From Acanthopleuribacter pedis (GTDB taxonomy: Bacteria > Acidobacteriota > Holophagae > Acanthopleuribacterales > Acanthopleuribacteraceae): 47,666 nt of DNA. Under the pieces are notes generated by a model. That model was not told the origin of the DNA. It did no database searches and was given only the letters and a program-made list of their open reading frames with translations. The number at the start of each line of letters is the position of its first letter. Position 1 is the first letter of the stretch. A program made the translations under genes and the position numbers. Location: NCBI RefSeq assembly GCF_017377855.1, contig NZ_JAFREP010000053.1, positions 1 through 47,666 of the forward strand. Direction: 5' to 3'. Below are positions 34,191 through 43,539 of the stretch, piece by piece.

Positions 34191-37100
34191 CTAAGCGTTG
34201 GCGGGCCACAGCCAGACGACGGCGGTGGGTTCGACGCGCGATGCTTTGACGGCGTAGGTGCCGCTGATGCGGCGTGGTTCGTTGACCAGTTCCTCGTCGA
34301 TTTCACGCAGCCGGGTTTCCCAGTGCTTTTGTTCACGCCGGTATTGGTTTTGTTCTTCCACGCCGGGCAGCCCCAATTGTTCCGGGTTGTCCGGGTTCAC
34401 CTTTGCCTGGAGCAGTTCCTTCTGGCGGCGCAGCAGGTCGCGCATCTGCCGGGCTTCGACGTCACCGCGCGAACGCAGGTTGGTGCGGATCTTTTTCTCG
34501 CGCTCGGCGAGGCGCTGCTGCATGGTGGGTTCGAGCGCGGCCAAGTCGCGGGCGTAGAGCGCGGCGAATTGGCCGCGGCGCAGGTCGTCGACCTCGGTGT
34601 CGCCGGGGTCGGCCAGCGCTTCCAGCAAGTGGTGCCAGAGGTGTTCGGTGCGGTCCGGGTCGAGCGCGGTGAGGGTTGCGTCGGGGTCGGGTGACCAGGG
34701 CGCGGCCACGCACAGCAGGTCGTCGTAGAGGCGGCCCGCGTTGGGGCCGTAAAGCGAGAGGCGGCTGATGAGCAACACGTGGGGCACGCTTTCGGCGCGG
34801 GTGGTGAGCGCGCAGGCGCGGTAGATGGTACCCCGTTGGAAACCCTGGGTTTTGAAGCCGCCCAGCAGCCGTTGCACCACGCGGTGTTCCAGGTGGAGGT
34901 GGACCTCTTTCTGGTCGAGGTTGCCGGGGTCGCGGAAGACGACGGGGCGGATCGGCGCGTCTTGGCGCCAGGCCCAGAGTTTGGCGTCGCGCGGGCGCGG
35001 GGTGCGCAGGCTGTCGAGCGTGCCCGCCCAACCGGGGCCGGCGTCCTGGAGGTGTTCCAGGGCGGGGAAGCGGTAGGGTTGGGGTTGCTTGTCGTCGGGT
35101 TCGGGTTGCAGCGGCGGGGCGCCCAGTTGTTGGAGCGCGGTGGAGAGCGCGGCGCGGAAGTGGGTTTCGCTGAGGTTGAGCCATTTTTTGGAATGGTCGA
35201 GGTTTTCGGCGAGTTCGTCCAGTTCCTTTTTGAGCGCGGCGGTTTCGCGGGTGAACTCCAGCTCGCGGTTGACCACGGCCTGACCGGGGCCGGCGGGGTC
35301 GCCGCCGAGGTTTTCGCGCAGGGCGTCGGCCTGCTCGTGGTTAATGCCTTCTTTGACCATTTCCTCCAGGCGGCGCACCACCACGGGCGACATGCTGCCC
35401 AGCTCGTTGAGGATGCGGTCGGTTTTCTGCATTAAGGTGTCGAGCACGCTGTCTTCCGGGCGTTGGGGTAACACGAAGTAGCGGCAGTAAACGCGCGGGC
35501 TCTTTTGCAGCTTGCGGTCGATGCGGCCGTTGCGCTGTTCCATGCGGGCCGGGTTCCAGGGCACGTCGAAGTGGATCAAGTCGTAGCAGTGGTTTTGGAG
35601 GTTGACGCCCTCGCGGGCGGCGTCGGTGGCGATCAGGATCCGCAGCGGGTGTTCGTCGGGGTGTTGGTTAAAGGCTTGTTTGATCCACTCGCGGCGCTCC
35701 TCGTCGAGCCCGCCCTGGAAGGTGGCGACCCGTTCGTTGGCGCGATGGGCGCCATGCAGGGCGCGGGCGAGGCAGCGTTCCAGGTAGGTTTTGGTGGCGG
35801 TGTATTCGGTGAAAATCAGCAGCCGACGCGGCAGCCAGGGCGCGCCGTTTCGGCCCAGCTCGGGGCATTGGTTGGCTTGGATCCACGCAATCAGGTGTTG
35901 CACGCGGCTGTCGGGTTGGGTCGCGGCGGCGCGGGCGATGGTGCGCATGCGTTTGAGCAGGGCGCGTGCCTCGGGTGTGGTCAGCCCGCCGCCGGCTTGT
36001 TCCACGGCGCTGTCTTCCAGTTCCGAAACTTCTTCCTCGTTGAGGTCGCTCAGGGGATCGTCGCCGTCGAGGCCTTGGGTGAGTAGGCGGCGTTGGCTTT
36101 GGTCGGGCGCGGCCGCTTGTTTGCCGGCTTGCTTGGCGGTGGGTTCGTCGTTTTTGGGGAGCGAACGCAGGTGGACTTCCAAGGTGTGGAGGAAGGCCGG
36201 GATCGAGGAGAGCAGGCGTTTTTGCAGGTAGTTGACCACGAGCATGCGGCTGCCGCGGCCTTTTTTGCCGGTGGCCTGCTCGCAATAAGCGCGGTATTGC
36301 TGGAGCAGGTGGGAGAGCTGTAATTCGGGGCTGTCCTCGGGGAGGCCGTCGACGATGATGGGTTCGAGGATGCGTTCGGGGAAACCGGGCGTGAGTTGGC
36401 GCAGGTCTTTTTTGAGGCGGCGCACCATGACGGGGCCGAGCCGTTTGGGCATGTCGGGGTATTGGATGCCGCGGCAAAAGCGCTGTGGATCGAGGAGTTC
36501 GAGCAGGGCGGTGAAGCTGTTGGAATGGCCGTTGTGGGGGGTGGCGGAGAGGAACAGCTTGTGTTCGAAGCGGTGGGCGAGGCCGCGGATGATGCGGGTG
36601 AAGTGGGAGTCGACGGCGTATTTGGCGCCGGCGGCGGGGGCGGCGTTGTGGGCCTCGTCGAGGATGAGCAGGGTGCCGGGACTGAAATCGCCGAGCCACT
36701 GGCGCAGTGAGGCCGCGTAGGTTTCGTTGCGGACCAGGGCGTGGGACATAATAAAACGGTTGTGGGTGTGCCAGGGGTTGACCGCGTGACCGCGTTCGCG
36801 GCGGGTGCGGATCAAAAAGTCGCGGTCGTAGATTTGGAAATGGAGCCCAAAACGCTGGGCCATTTCGTCGTGCCACTGCACCACTACCGAGGGCGGGGCT
36901 AGGATGACGACGCGCTGAACCCGTTGGCGCAGAATGAGTTCGCGCAGGATGAGACCGGCCTCGATGGTTTTGCCCAGGCCGACATCGTCGGCGATGAACA
37001 GGTTGACGCGGGGCAGGCGCAGCGCTTTTTGCAGCGGGGCGAGCTGGTAGGTTTTGACCTCGATGCCCGCGCGGAACGGCGCTTGGAACACGTTTTTATC

Positions 37101-37412
37101 GGCTGCCGTGACGCGGTTCCAATAAAGCGTGTGCAGCCAGGCGCTGAAGCGGTCGGGCGGGTCGAAACCGCGCCGCGGTTCGCCGTAGGCGTCGCTGGTT
37201 TGAATCAGTTCCGCGTCCCATTCCCGTTGCCAGAGCACCGATAGCGGTTCGCCGTGGGCGTCGTCGTCAATGCAGACCAGGTGGACCAGCGTGTCTTGAT
37301 CGCCGTGTTTCGGTTTGACGATGTCGCGAATCAGCCAGCGGCGGGCGCGGACGCGCACCATGGCGCCGGTTTTGAGTTGATCGGGTTCGGTGAGGTGGGG
37401 GGTTGGGGTCAT
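34191..37412 (-). CDS. drmD: DISARM class 1 SNF2 helicase DrmD
   Basis: A 1073-residue SWI2/SNF2 superfamily 2 helicase specific to class 1 DISARM. Motif I is IADDVGLGKTIEAG (about residue 143), motif II LILDEAHNAAP (~250), motif III LSATPHNGHS (~290), and motifs V/VI are IATDAAREGVNLQ and RMEQRNGRIDR (~597-630). A charged, probably coiled C-terminal portion (LAEREKKIRTNL, DLLRRQKELLQAK) is visible. Start 37412 has GGAGG ten bases upstream and AAGG closer in. It is followed after eight bases by drmMI and lies 174 bases downstream of the TIGR04141 gene. It distinguishes class 1 from class 2 DISARM, which carries a different methyltransferase and DrmE. Confidence 0.93.
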   Translation of the reverse strand: MTPTPHLTEPDQLKTGAMVRVRARRWLIRDIVKPKHGDQDTLVHLVCIDDDAHGEPLSVLWQREWDAELIQTSDAYGEPRRGFDPPDRFSAWLHTLYWNRVTAADKNVFQAPFRAGIEVKTYQLAPLQKALRLPRVNLFIADDVGLGKTIEAGLILRELILRQRVQRVVILAPPSVVVQWHDEMAQRFGLHFQIYDRDFLIRTRRERGHAVNPWHTHNRFIMSHALVRNETYAASLRQWLGDFSPGTLLILDEAHNAAPAAGAKYAVDSHFTRIIRGLAHRFEHKLFLSATPHNGHSNSFTALLELLDPQRFCRGIQYPDMPKRLGPVMVRRLKKDLRQLTPGFPERILEPIIVDGLPEDSPELQLSHLLQQYRAYCEQATGKKGRGSRMLVVNYLQKRLLSSIPAFLHTLEVHLRSLPKNDEPTAKQAGKQAAAPDQSQRRLLTQGLDGDDPLSDLNEEEVSELEDSAVEQAGGGLTTPEARALLKRMRTIARAAATQPDSRVQHLIAWIQANQCPELGRNGAPWLPRRLLIFTEYTATKTYLERCLARALHGAHRANERVATFQGGLDEERREWIKQAFNQHPDEHPLRILIATDAAREGVNLQNHCYDLIHFDVPWNPARMEQRNGRIDRKLQKSPRVYCRYFVLPQRPEDSVLDTLMQKTDRILNELGSMSPVVVRRLEEMVKEGINHEQADALRENLGGDPAGPGQAVVNRELEFTRETAALKKELDELAENLDHSKKWLNLSETHFRAALSTALQQLGAPPLQPEPDDKQPQPYRFPALEHLQDAGPGWAGTLDSLRTPRPRDAKLWAWRQDAPIRPVVFRDPGNLDQKEVHLHLEHRVVQRLLGGFKTQGFQRGTIYRACALTTRAESVPHVLLISRLSLYGPNAGRLYDDLLCVAAPWSPDPDATLTALDPDRTEHLWHHLLEALADPGDTEVDDLRRGQFAALYARDLAALEPTMQQRLAEREKKIRTNLRSRGDVEARQMRDLLRRQKELLQAKVNPDNPEQLGLPGVEEQNQYRREQKHWETRLREIDEELVNEPRRISGTYAVKASRVEPTAVVWLWPANA

Positions 37413-37586
37413 GAACCTTCGGCCTCCGCGTGGCTGACCAAAAAGGGTTCGTTGGAAAAGGGATAGGGTTTTCGGTCAAGGCGGTGATTTAGAAAAGATC
37501 ATCGTCCAAAAAGCAAAAGCTTTTGTCAACGAGAAAAAGGACGCGCGCCGAAAACCGGTGATGCGGCACGCATTGTTTCGCGTTGG
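37413..37586. other. TIGR04141-drmD intergenic gap
   Basis: 174 bp with a short perfect palindrome caaaagcttttg at 37514-37525. There is no gene. drmD may be transcribed from upstream or from a promoter here; no clear promoter was identified. Confidence 0.4.
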
Positions 37587-39341
37587 TTAGCGGCGAGCGT
37601 GCCGGCGGTAGCTGGTGCCGGGGTTGATGCCGCGGGGCCTGCTGTGTTTGGCAGTGGTGGTGCTTCGGTTCAGGGGTTCGCGTACGTCGAGGCGTTTGAG
37701 GCTGACCTTGTAGCCCAGGCCGGTGAGATGGCGGTAGGCGGAGAGGAGCACGATTTTGCTGAAGAAGGGCAGGTCCGGTTCGTTGCGGAAGAAGGCGTAA
37801 ACGATTTCGTAGTTCTTAGCGTTGGGGAGCGGTTCGCTCAGGTTCAGTTTGAAGCGGGCCGGGAGTTTGTCGTTGAGTTTTTCGACGAAATTGGCGTCGG
37901 CGTGGAAGGCTTTGCCGCTGACCAAACCTTGCGAGACCATGTGGTTAAACGACTTGCTGCCGGTGAAGCGTTTGACGTGGATGAACTGGTTTTGGCGGGT
38001 GAAGAGGTCGCAGGCTTCGACGCCGGTGGCGCCGGTGCGGTAGATCAGCTTGCGGTCCATGTTGGTCATGTAACTGGGCGCAGCGTTGGCGGTGATGCGG
38101 TTGTAGCCTTTTTCGTCCACGTGCAGTTTTTTGTCGAAGGCGGTTAAGGGTACGTTCGCCTCGGGGATCTGTTGGACGGCGCGGTTAATTTGGGTCATGT
38201 AGTCGCGGCAGACTTTGTACCATTGGCCGCCAATCAGCATGTGGACATCGTCTTGGAGTTCGCCTTCTTTGCTGAGGTTGATTTCGAACACCAAACACTT
38301 CCACAAACTGGGTTTCTTGAGGTCGACACCGTCGTTGTCTTTGATTTTTACGTGGATGCTTTTGAGGCGATCAATGCTGATGCTGTGGGTGTCGATATGG
38401 TTTTTGACCCAGTCCCAGTGGAGTTCTGGATGACATACGGCGGTTTTGCCCGAGCCAATTTGGTAACCCTGCACCAGTTCGTAATCGAGGGCCTCGGGGG
38501 GCGAAAGAACCAAGGTGGGTTCGTTTTCGAAGGTTCCGGTGCCGCGAATGTAGTCACATAAATAGTCGTTTAAGAGATCTTTGGTTTCACGATCATTTTC
38601 ATATTGTATGTTGTAGGCCCATTCAAAACGTTCTTTGTGACGGTCTGAGTTGTACAGATTTAATGCTTCAGCACATTTTTTTGCTAAGTTTCTTGGGGAT
38701 AAACGGGAGGTAATGCGCAGCCCTTTGCGCCCGCCGACTTGTGTTGCGAATTCCGAATTCTCGGCGCGGCCGGCAAGCGATTTCAGCAGATCTAAATCCG
38801 TTTCGATGCCGAAATGTTCAACCCCCGCTGCCAGGGCTGATTGATCCCTGACATTGCGTTGGTTGACGTCGAAGCTACAGTGGTCGATGCATTTGATTTT
38901 TTCGGGATCCAGGCTGTTGAGTGCGACCTTAAATCCAAAATCCTGAACCAGATAAGTGTCGTTGAGCATGTGGTGCCCGGCCTGGCCGAAGGTAATCGCA
39001 AACCAACGATTTTCAACTTCAAATAAATAGGCTGCCCCGGTGACTTGAGTTCTTAAGTTTAAGCCGGAGAGGTCAAATCCAGAGAGGAATTCCACCAAGG
39101 GTGAGGTTTTGATCTCTGATCTGATGAAAAGGGTGCCGGGAAGAATCTCGTTGGGAAAGGACCTTGTTTGATACAAATCATAATTGCGTAGCATTTCACG
39201 GTGTGCTTTTACCGATTTTTGAAATAAATAGATGCTTAGAGTGCGGGTCGGTGCCGCTTCTTTTACGTGTTTTGGTTGATCCTTATCGGTTAAACAATCA
39301 TGAAAATCAAAAACTTCAGTATCGGTGACACGGTCGCGCAT
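37587..39341 (-). CDS. TIGR04141/DUF6119 family protein at head of DISARM
   Basis: A 584-residue member of the sporadically distributed TIGR04141 (DUF6119) family. Recognisable phrases are RTLSIYLFQ near residue 33, WFAITFGQAGHHMLND, FGFKVALNSLDPEKIKCID, GIETDLDLLKSLAGRAEN and the cluster GGRKGLRITSRLSPRNL. The family is found with defence genes, but its biochemical activity is not established. Start 39341 follows AGGAG by six bases. It is the first gene of the minus-strand DISARM row. Its 5' half (38.56-39.34 kb) is AT-rich while the 3' half is GC-rich like drmD, suggesting a mosaic gene. The last ~30 residues are basic and low-complexity. It may be an accessory or sensor of this DISARM; this is inferred from position. 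Confidence 0.8.
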   Translation of the reverse strand: MRDRVTDTEVFDFHDCLTDKDQPKHVKEAAPTRTLSIYLFQKSVKAHREMLRNYDLYQTRSFPNEILPGTLFIRSEIKTSPLVEFLSGFDLSGLNLRTQVTGAAYLFEVENRWFAITFGQAGHHMLNDTYLVQDFGFKVALNSLDPEKIKCIDHCSFDVNQRNVRDQSALAAGVEHFGIETDLDLLKSLAGRAENSEFATQVGGRKGLRITSRLSPRNLAKKCAEALNLYNSDRHKERFEWAYNIQYENDRETKDLLNDYLCDYIRGTGTFENEPTLVLSPPEALDYELVQGYQIGSGKTAVCHPELHWDWVKNHIDTHSISIDRLKSIHVKIKDNDGVDLKKPSLWKCLVFEINLSKEGELQDDVHMLIGGQWYKVCRDYMTQINRAVQQIPEANVPLTAFDKKLHVDEKGYNRITANAAPSYMTNMDRKLIYRTGATGVEACDLFTRQNQFIHVKRFTGSKSFNHMVSQGLVSGKAFHADANFVEKLNDKLPARFKLNLSEPLPNAKNYEIVYAFFRNEPDLPFFSKIVLLSAYRHLTGLGYKVSLKRLDVREPLNRSTTTAKHSRPRGINPGTSYRRHARR

Positions 39342-39845
39342 TTTTCTCTCCTAAATAAGCATCTCAATGAAATGAAGGACATGAATAGAACACCGAGTCG
39401 TATTCAAACAAGCGTGGGGTTTGGTATCGCGATACCAAAACACCGTGTCGCCCATGACGGAACAAGGACGCTGCTTCGCTGCGAGAACGAGCCGGTTTCA
39501 GCCTAGAACATGGAAAATGGAACAGTACGTTGTCAGAGCAATGGAAATGCCGGAATAAGCCAAGGAGCGAAAAAGTCACCCAAAAAGGGACGAAAAAACG
39601 ATAAAAAAAATAATGAAAAAAACAATAGTGGATGTTTGTGGTTTGTTAAATACCTGGATAAAATAGCTTTATAATGTGCTTTCGGGGTGTGGCGTCGGCG
39701 GTGCCATGGGGCGCTCCCGCCGGGGTTCGCCCGGTTTACGCACGGAAGGACGCGCCCTCGAAGAGGATGTCCTGTTCACTTTGGGTGACAGTTGTCCTGC
39801 GTTTGGATTTTCCTTGTCTCGCTTCCACCTTGATGTGGTTCCGGC
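39342..39845. other. Intergenic region between purN and DISARM row
   Basis: About 500 bp without a convincing gene. It contains a 20-bp palindrome at 39420-39439, an AT-rich stretch at 39595-39680 including a plus-strand TATAAT at 39670-39675, and, on the minus strand, T-rich runs after the purN stop that could help termination. The promoter for the DISARM row should lie here, but no convincing -35/-10 pair was seen. Confidence 0.5.
39420..39439. promoter_or_regulatory. 20-bp perfect palindrome upstream of DISARM row
   Basis: tttggtatcgcgataccaaa is a perfect palindrome, 79 bases upstream of the TIGR04141 start. A near-repeat acaccgagtcg/acaccgtgtcg lies on either side (about 39390 and 39440). 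The position and symmetry fit an operator for a dimeric repressor. No regulator gene was recognised within the row, so the factor is unknown. Confidence 0.5.
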
Positions 39846-40478
39846 TTAAACCTGTTTCACCGAAACGCGGCCGTTTTCCACCTGGATGCGGCCTTCCGCG
39901 AACCATTGCACCACGCGCGGCAGCGTCTCGCACTCCGCCGCGAAGACTTTGCGCTGGATTTCGGCCGCGTCGTCGCCGTCCGCCAAAGCGACGCTTTGTT
40001 GCGCGATGATCGGCCCCTCGTCGTAGTGGTCGTTGACCATATGCACCGTGCATCCGCTCACCCGACAGCCCCTCCGGTACACGGCCTCGTGGACCTTGGC
40101 GCCGTAAAAACCCTGGCCGCAAAATGCCGGAATCAGCGAAGGGTGAATGTTAATACACCGATTTGCGTAGGTCTCGCCTGGCAGGAACACGCGCAGGAAT
40201 CCGGCCAACACCACCAAATCGACCCGGTGCTCCGCCAGGATCTCCTGGATTGCCGCGCTTGCCGCCTGGTCGTCGCCTAGCTTGCGGTAGTTGACCGAAT
40301 AATCCGGGTAACCCAGTTTGCGGGCGCGCTCCAGACCGAACGCTTTTTTGCGTGAACTGATCACACAGGCGATTTCCGCGTCCAGTGTGCCCGCGTTAAT
40401 GCGTTCATGCACGTTGAGAAACGTCGTGCCGCCGCCCGAAATCAAAATGCCCAGGCGCAGCTTCTTTTGGTTGGCCAT
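39846..40478 (-). CDS. purN: Phosphoribosylglycinamide formyltransferase
   Basis: A 210-residue GAR transformylase that transfers a formyl group from 10-formyl-tetrahydrofolate to GAR in purine synthesis; cytoplasmic. The phosphate-binding loop is LISGGGTTFLN, the catalytic Asn/His pair sits in INIHPSLIPAF, and the catalytic Asp is in NDHYDEGPIIAQ. The length is normal. Start 40478 has GAGG five bases upstream, and that ribosome site lies at the end of the preceding sigma-54 regulator gene (gap seven bases), so the two are co-transcribed. purM is about 31 kb away on the other strand. Confidence 0.96.
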   Translation of the reverse strand: MANQKKLRLGILISGGGTTFLNVHERINAGTLDAEIACVISSRKKAFGLERARKLGYPDYSVNYRKLGDDQAASAAIQEILAEHRVDLVVLAGFLRVFLPGETYANRCINIHPSLIPAFCGQGFYGAKVHEAVYRRGCRVSGCTVHMVNDHYDEGPIIAQQSVALADGDDAAEIQRKVFAAECETLPRVVQWFAEGRIQVENGRVSVKQV

Positions 40479-40485
40479 CGTATCC

Positions 40486-42201
40486 TCATCCCAAAATTGA
40501 GATATCGATCCCCGCCCGTTTCAGTAACTTATAAAACAACGTGCGGTTGATGCCCGCCGCCTCGGCCGCCTTGCGCGCCGATCCGCCGTGCTCTCGCAGC
40601 AATGCTAACAGGAAACGGCGGTCTAAGTCCCGTTGGTAACTCATCGCCACGTCTTCTACTTCTTTTTTGAAACGCCGCAAATCGTCGCGGCCCGTGGGAA
40701 TCAAGCCGTCGAAATGCTCGAATGGATGGTGGCGGAAGGGTTTTTCCTGCTCCTGGTCGCTGCTGTTCTCCACCACCTCAGGCGGCAAATCACTTACCTC
40801 GATCAGTGGCTTTTGCGTCATCACCACCGTGCGTTGGATGATGTTGTCCAACTCGCGCACGTTGCCGGGGAAGGGGTAGCGGCTCAAAACGTCAAAAACC
40901 GTTTCGTCCACCTCGCGGCGGCTGGCGCGACTTTTTTGGATGTACTTGGCGAAAAAAGTTTCGCTCAGGGTGCGAATGTCGCTACCGCGGTGGCGCAAGG
41001 CCGGAATCTTCAGGGGGATGACGTTGACGCGGTAGTACAAATCCTCGCGGAAGGTGCCTTCTACAACCATTTTTTTGATGTCGCGGTGGGTGGCGACCAC
41101 GATGCGCGCGTCTGAGCTGACCGGTTGGTTGCCGCCCACGCGGGTGAACTGTTTCTCCTGGAGGAAACGCAGCAGCTTGGCTTGAAACGACAGCGGCATC
41201 TCTCCGATTTCATCCAAAAACAAGGTGCCGCCGTTGGCCTGTTCGGCTTTGCCGATTTTGCGATAGTAGGCCCCGGTGAATGCGCCTTTTTCGTGGCCGA
41301 ACATTTCCGATTCAATTAACTCGCTGGGGATTGCCGAGCAGTTAATTGGAATGAAGGGGCCTTTGTTACGGCGGCTGCGGGTGTGCAGGTAATGGGCGAA
41401 CAATTCTTTGCCCGTGCCGGATTCACCGGAAATGGAGACGGTCGCCTCGGAGAGGGCGGCCTGTTTGGCTTGGGCCACCGCGGCGAGGAAGTCGGGGTGG
41501 TCGCCCAGGAGCGGGGAGCCTTCCGTGTCTTTGACCGGGCGTGCTTTGACCGCGGTGACCCTGGGTTCTTTTAAATGAGGTAACTTGTCGCGAACCACGG
41601 TGCGCAGCAGTGGGCCCGCCTCGGCGATACACATCAGGCGCGCTTGATTGATGCGCGGCATGGGTTTGACACGGCTGAAACGCAACAAAAACACGGCTTT
41701 GCCGGCTTCGCGGCCGGGAATACGGAGCCACCAGCATTGCGCTTGGCCGTCTTGGTGGCCCTGGGCCGCCGGCGCTTGAAATGCCGGGAGTGGGTAGGTC
41801 AATAAATCTTCCTCGGCCTCCAGTGGGTGTACCTTGGATAGGGTGCCCGCGTGTTCCTGAAAGACCGCCACTTTGTCCGCGTTACAAAATTCGGCCATTT
41901 GGGTGGCGAACGCGTCCCAGAAAAACCAGTGTCGATCACCGGCTTGATCGGCGACCGCGCAGACGGCGGCGAACACGGCTTGCCAAGCGAGTTGGTCTTG
42001 GAGTTGCTTAAACTGATCGCGTTGGGCTTGCAGCGGTTGGACCAAATCTTGGGTGAAACTGGGGGGCAACAAGCCCGGATCCACCATGGCCAGGCTGTCG
42101 AGCAGGGTTTGTACCTTGTCGATTAAAAGTTGCTGGGTCGGCGCGGGGACCGCGTGGTTTCGCCGCTCAAGTGTCGGGGAGTGATGTCGGGTCACGACCA
42201 T
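40486..42201 (-). CDS. Sigma-54-dependent transcriptional activator
   Basis: A 571-residue enhancer-binding protein. Residues ~1-225 form an N-terminal sensory region with a GAF-like look and no receiver aspartate pattern. The AAA+ domain (about 235-465) has Walker A GESGTGKE, the sigma-54 contact loop GAFTGA, Walker B TLFLDEIGEM and YPFPGNVREL. A C-terminal Fis-type helix-turn-helix ends the protein (GGSARKAAEAAGINRTLFYKLLK). It should bind upstream sites and open sigma-54 promoters in response to an unidentified signal. GAGGT directly abuts ATG 42201, so GTG 42195 (six bases further) may be the real start. purN follows after seven bases. Target genes are unknown. Confidence 0.92.
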   Translation of the reverse strand: MVVTRHHSPTLERRNHAVPAPTQQLLIDKVQTLLDSLAMVDPGLLPPSFTQDLVQPLQAQRDQFKQLQDQLAWQAVFAAVCAVADQAGDRHWFFWDAFATQMAEFCNADKVAVFQEHAGTLSKVHPLEAEEDLLTYPLPAFQAPAAQGHQDGQAQCWWLRIPGREAGKAVFLLRFSRVKPMPRINQARLMCIAEAGPLLRTVVRDKLPHLKEPRVTAVKARPVKDTEGSPLLGDHPDFLAAVAQAKQAALSEATVSISGESGTGKELFAHYLHTRSRRNKGPFIPINCSAIPSELIESEMFGHEKGAFTGAYYRKIGKAEQANGGTLFLDEIGEMPLSFQAKLLRFLQEKQFTRVGGNQPVSSDARIVVATHRDIKKMVVEGTFREDLYYRVNVIPLKIPALRHRGSDIRTLSETFFAKYIQKSRASRREVDETVFDVLSRYPFPGNVRELDNIIQRTVVMTQKPLIEVSDLPPEVVENSSDQEQEKPFRHHPFEHFDGLIPTGRDDLRRFKKEVEDVAMSYQRDLDRRFLLALLREHGGSARKAAEAAGINRTLFYKLLKRAGIDISILG

Positions 42202-42904
42202 ACCTCATGTCTCAAAATATTGGGTGAAGCCGGTGTTCGTTTCTCAAGGAACGAAAAAATAAAAATCGGCTCACAATTTTTGGAGCGCGAGGGAGCGGCG
42301 GTTTCGCCCAACCGGCGTGGGTGGGGAAGGTGCCGTTAAAACGGAAGAGGCGACAGAAGAAGCATGTAACGGATCTCACGGGGCAAACCCGGGCGCGAGC
42401 CGGATGCGCCATTGTAGCTTGTCTCTGGGCGATGGGACAGGTTTTTTTTCGTAAGGATGTCGTAAACCAATGCCTTTCACGCGGATTTTTGTGGGTTGAA
42501 AGCCCGAGTTGTCCAAAGCGACTTGTTTTTTAAACTATTGAAAAAAATAAATATGGCAATCTCAGATGGACGGTAATGGTGAAAAAGGCGCTTGCTGCGA
42601 AAAAGTGAGCGCGTTCACGGTTTGGATGCTCGGTGTGTTCAAGTAGGGAGAGTTTCGCTCTCTAGCGAAAAGCATACCGAAAGTGTGGTTGGTCGTGGTG
42701 TTCGGTGTTTTGGTTGTACGCCAAACATACAGAGAGGGTGTCGGCTTTGCTGTCTTACGGGATTTTTTGGGGGCATTGATTCGAAAAAAACACCGTGCGC
42801 CGCTAGAATGGCCGGCTTTGGTCCCGCTTTGCTGGTCTTTGGTATGTTGCTCGCGTTACAATGCGCCAACAGTTGCAACCCTGTTGTCTGAATGAATGAT
42901 ATGA
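42202..42904. other. Intergenic region before ECF sigma gene
   Basis: About 700 bp between divergent genes. Short open frames here lack ribosome sites and protein-like composition. A small hairpin tttcgct-ctct-agcgaaa lies at 42653-42670. AT-rich stretches occur near 42540-42560. Promoters for the flanking genes must be here, but no clear -35/-10 pair was identified. Confidence 0.5.
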
Positions 42905-43483
42905 GTGGCAGGACCATTGAGCTTTTCTCAGGAGGAACGCGAGGCCGAAAGCGCGCTTTTGACCCGCGTAAAAGAATCAGATCGCGATGCTTTTGAACTG
43001 CTGTTTCAGAAGTACTACGCCATGCTTTATCGTGTTGTCTTTTATAAGCTTAGGGACCAAGGCTTAGCTGAAGATATCGCCCAGGACGCCTTTCTCAAAT
43101 TTTGGGTTCACCGGGATCGCATTAAACCCGAGTTGTCGTTTTTCCCCTATGTTGAGAAGATGGCGCGCAACCTTGTGCTTGATCATTTCAAGCGCGAGAA
43201 CGTGCGCACCAAACACCGCGACCACGTGCAGCGTTTGGTGGATGTACCGCCGGGGAAGCCGGATGAGGCCGTCCAGTTGGGTCAGCTTGAAGGCCGCATT
43301 CGGCAGGTTGTGGTTCACGATTTGCCGGACAAGTGCCGCACCATTTTTTTGTTGAGCCGGGTGGAGGGATTGTCCAACCCCGAAATTGCCGAGGCCTTGT
43401 CGATTTCGCGCAAGACCGTAGAAAACCAACTCTACAATGCGTTAAAGGTGCTTCGAAAAAAATGTGCCGTCCATCTTAGGTGA
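42905..43483 (+). CDS. ECF sigma factor (FecI-like)
   Basis: A 192-residue extracytoplasmic-function sigma factor. Region 2 (about residues 25-95) includes FELLFQKYYAMLYRVV, LAEDIAQDAFLKFW and the promoter-melting segment MARNLVLDHFKREN. Region 4 (about 130-185) has CRTIFLLSRVEGLSNPEIAE and SRKTVENQLYNALK, a helix-turn-helix for the -35 element. An in-frame stop lies directly before GTG 42905, so the start is GTG 42905 or TTG 42917, the latter with AGGA three bases upstream. The FecR-like gene begins about 55 bases downstream and a TonB receptor follows, the typical cell-surface signalling trio. Confidence 0.93.
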   Translation: MAGPLSFSQEEREAESALLTRVKESDRDAFELLFQKYYAMLYRVVFYKLRDQGLAEDIAQDAFLKFWVHRDRIKPELSFFPYVEKMARNLVLDHFKRENVRTKHRDHVQRLVDVPPGKPDEAVQLGQLEGRIRQVVVHDLPDKCRTIFLLSRVEGLSNPEIAEALSISRKTVENQLYNALKVLRKKCAVHLR

Positions 43484-43539
43484 CTTGGCGGCCCTGTTCG
43501 TTTTGGTAGCTTGTGAGGGTATCGTATTGGAGGATCCCA

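Noticed and set aside
39643..39675. Plus-strand promoter TTGTTA...TATAAT
   Set aside because: The spacer is 21 bases and it would point antisense into purN; kept only as an AT-rich landmark.
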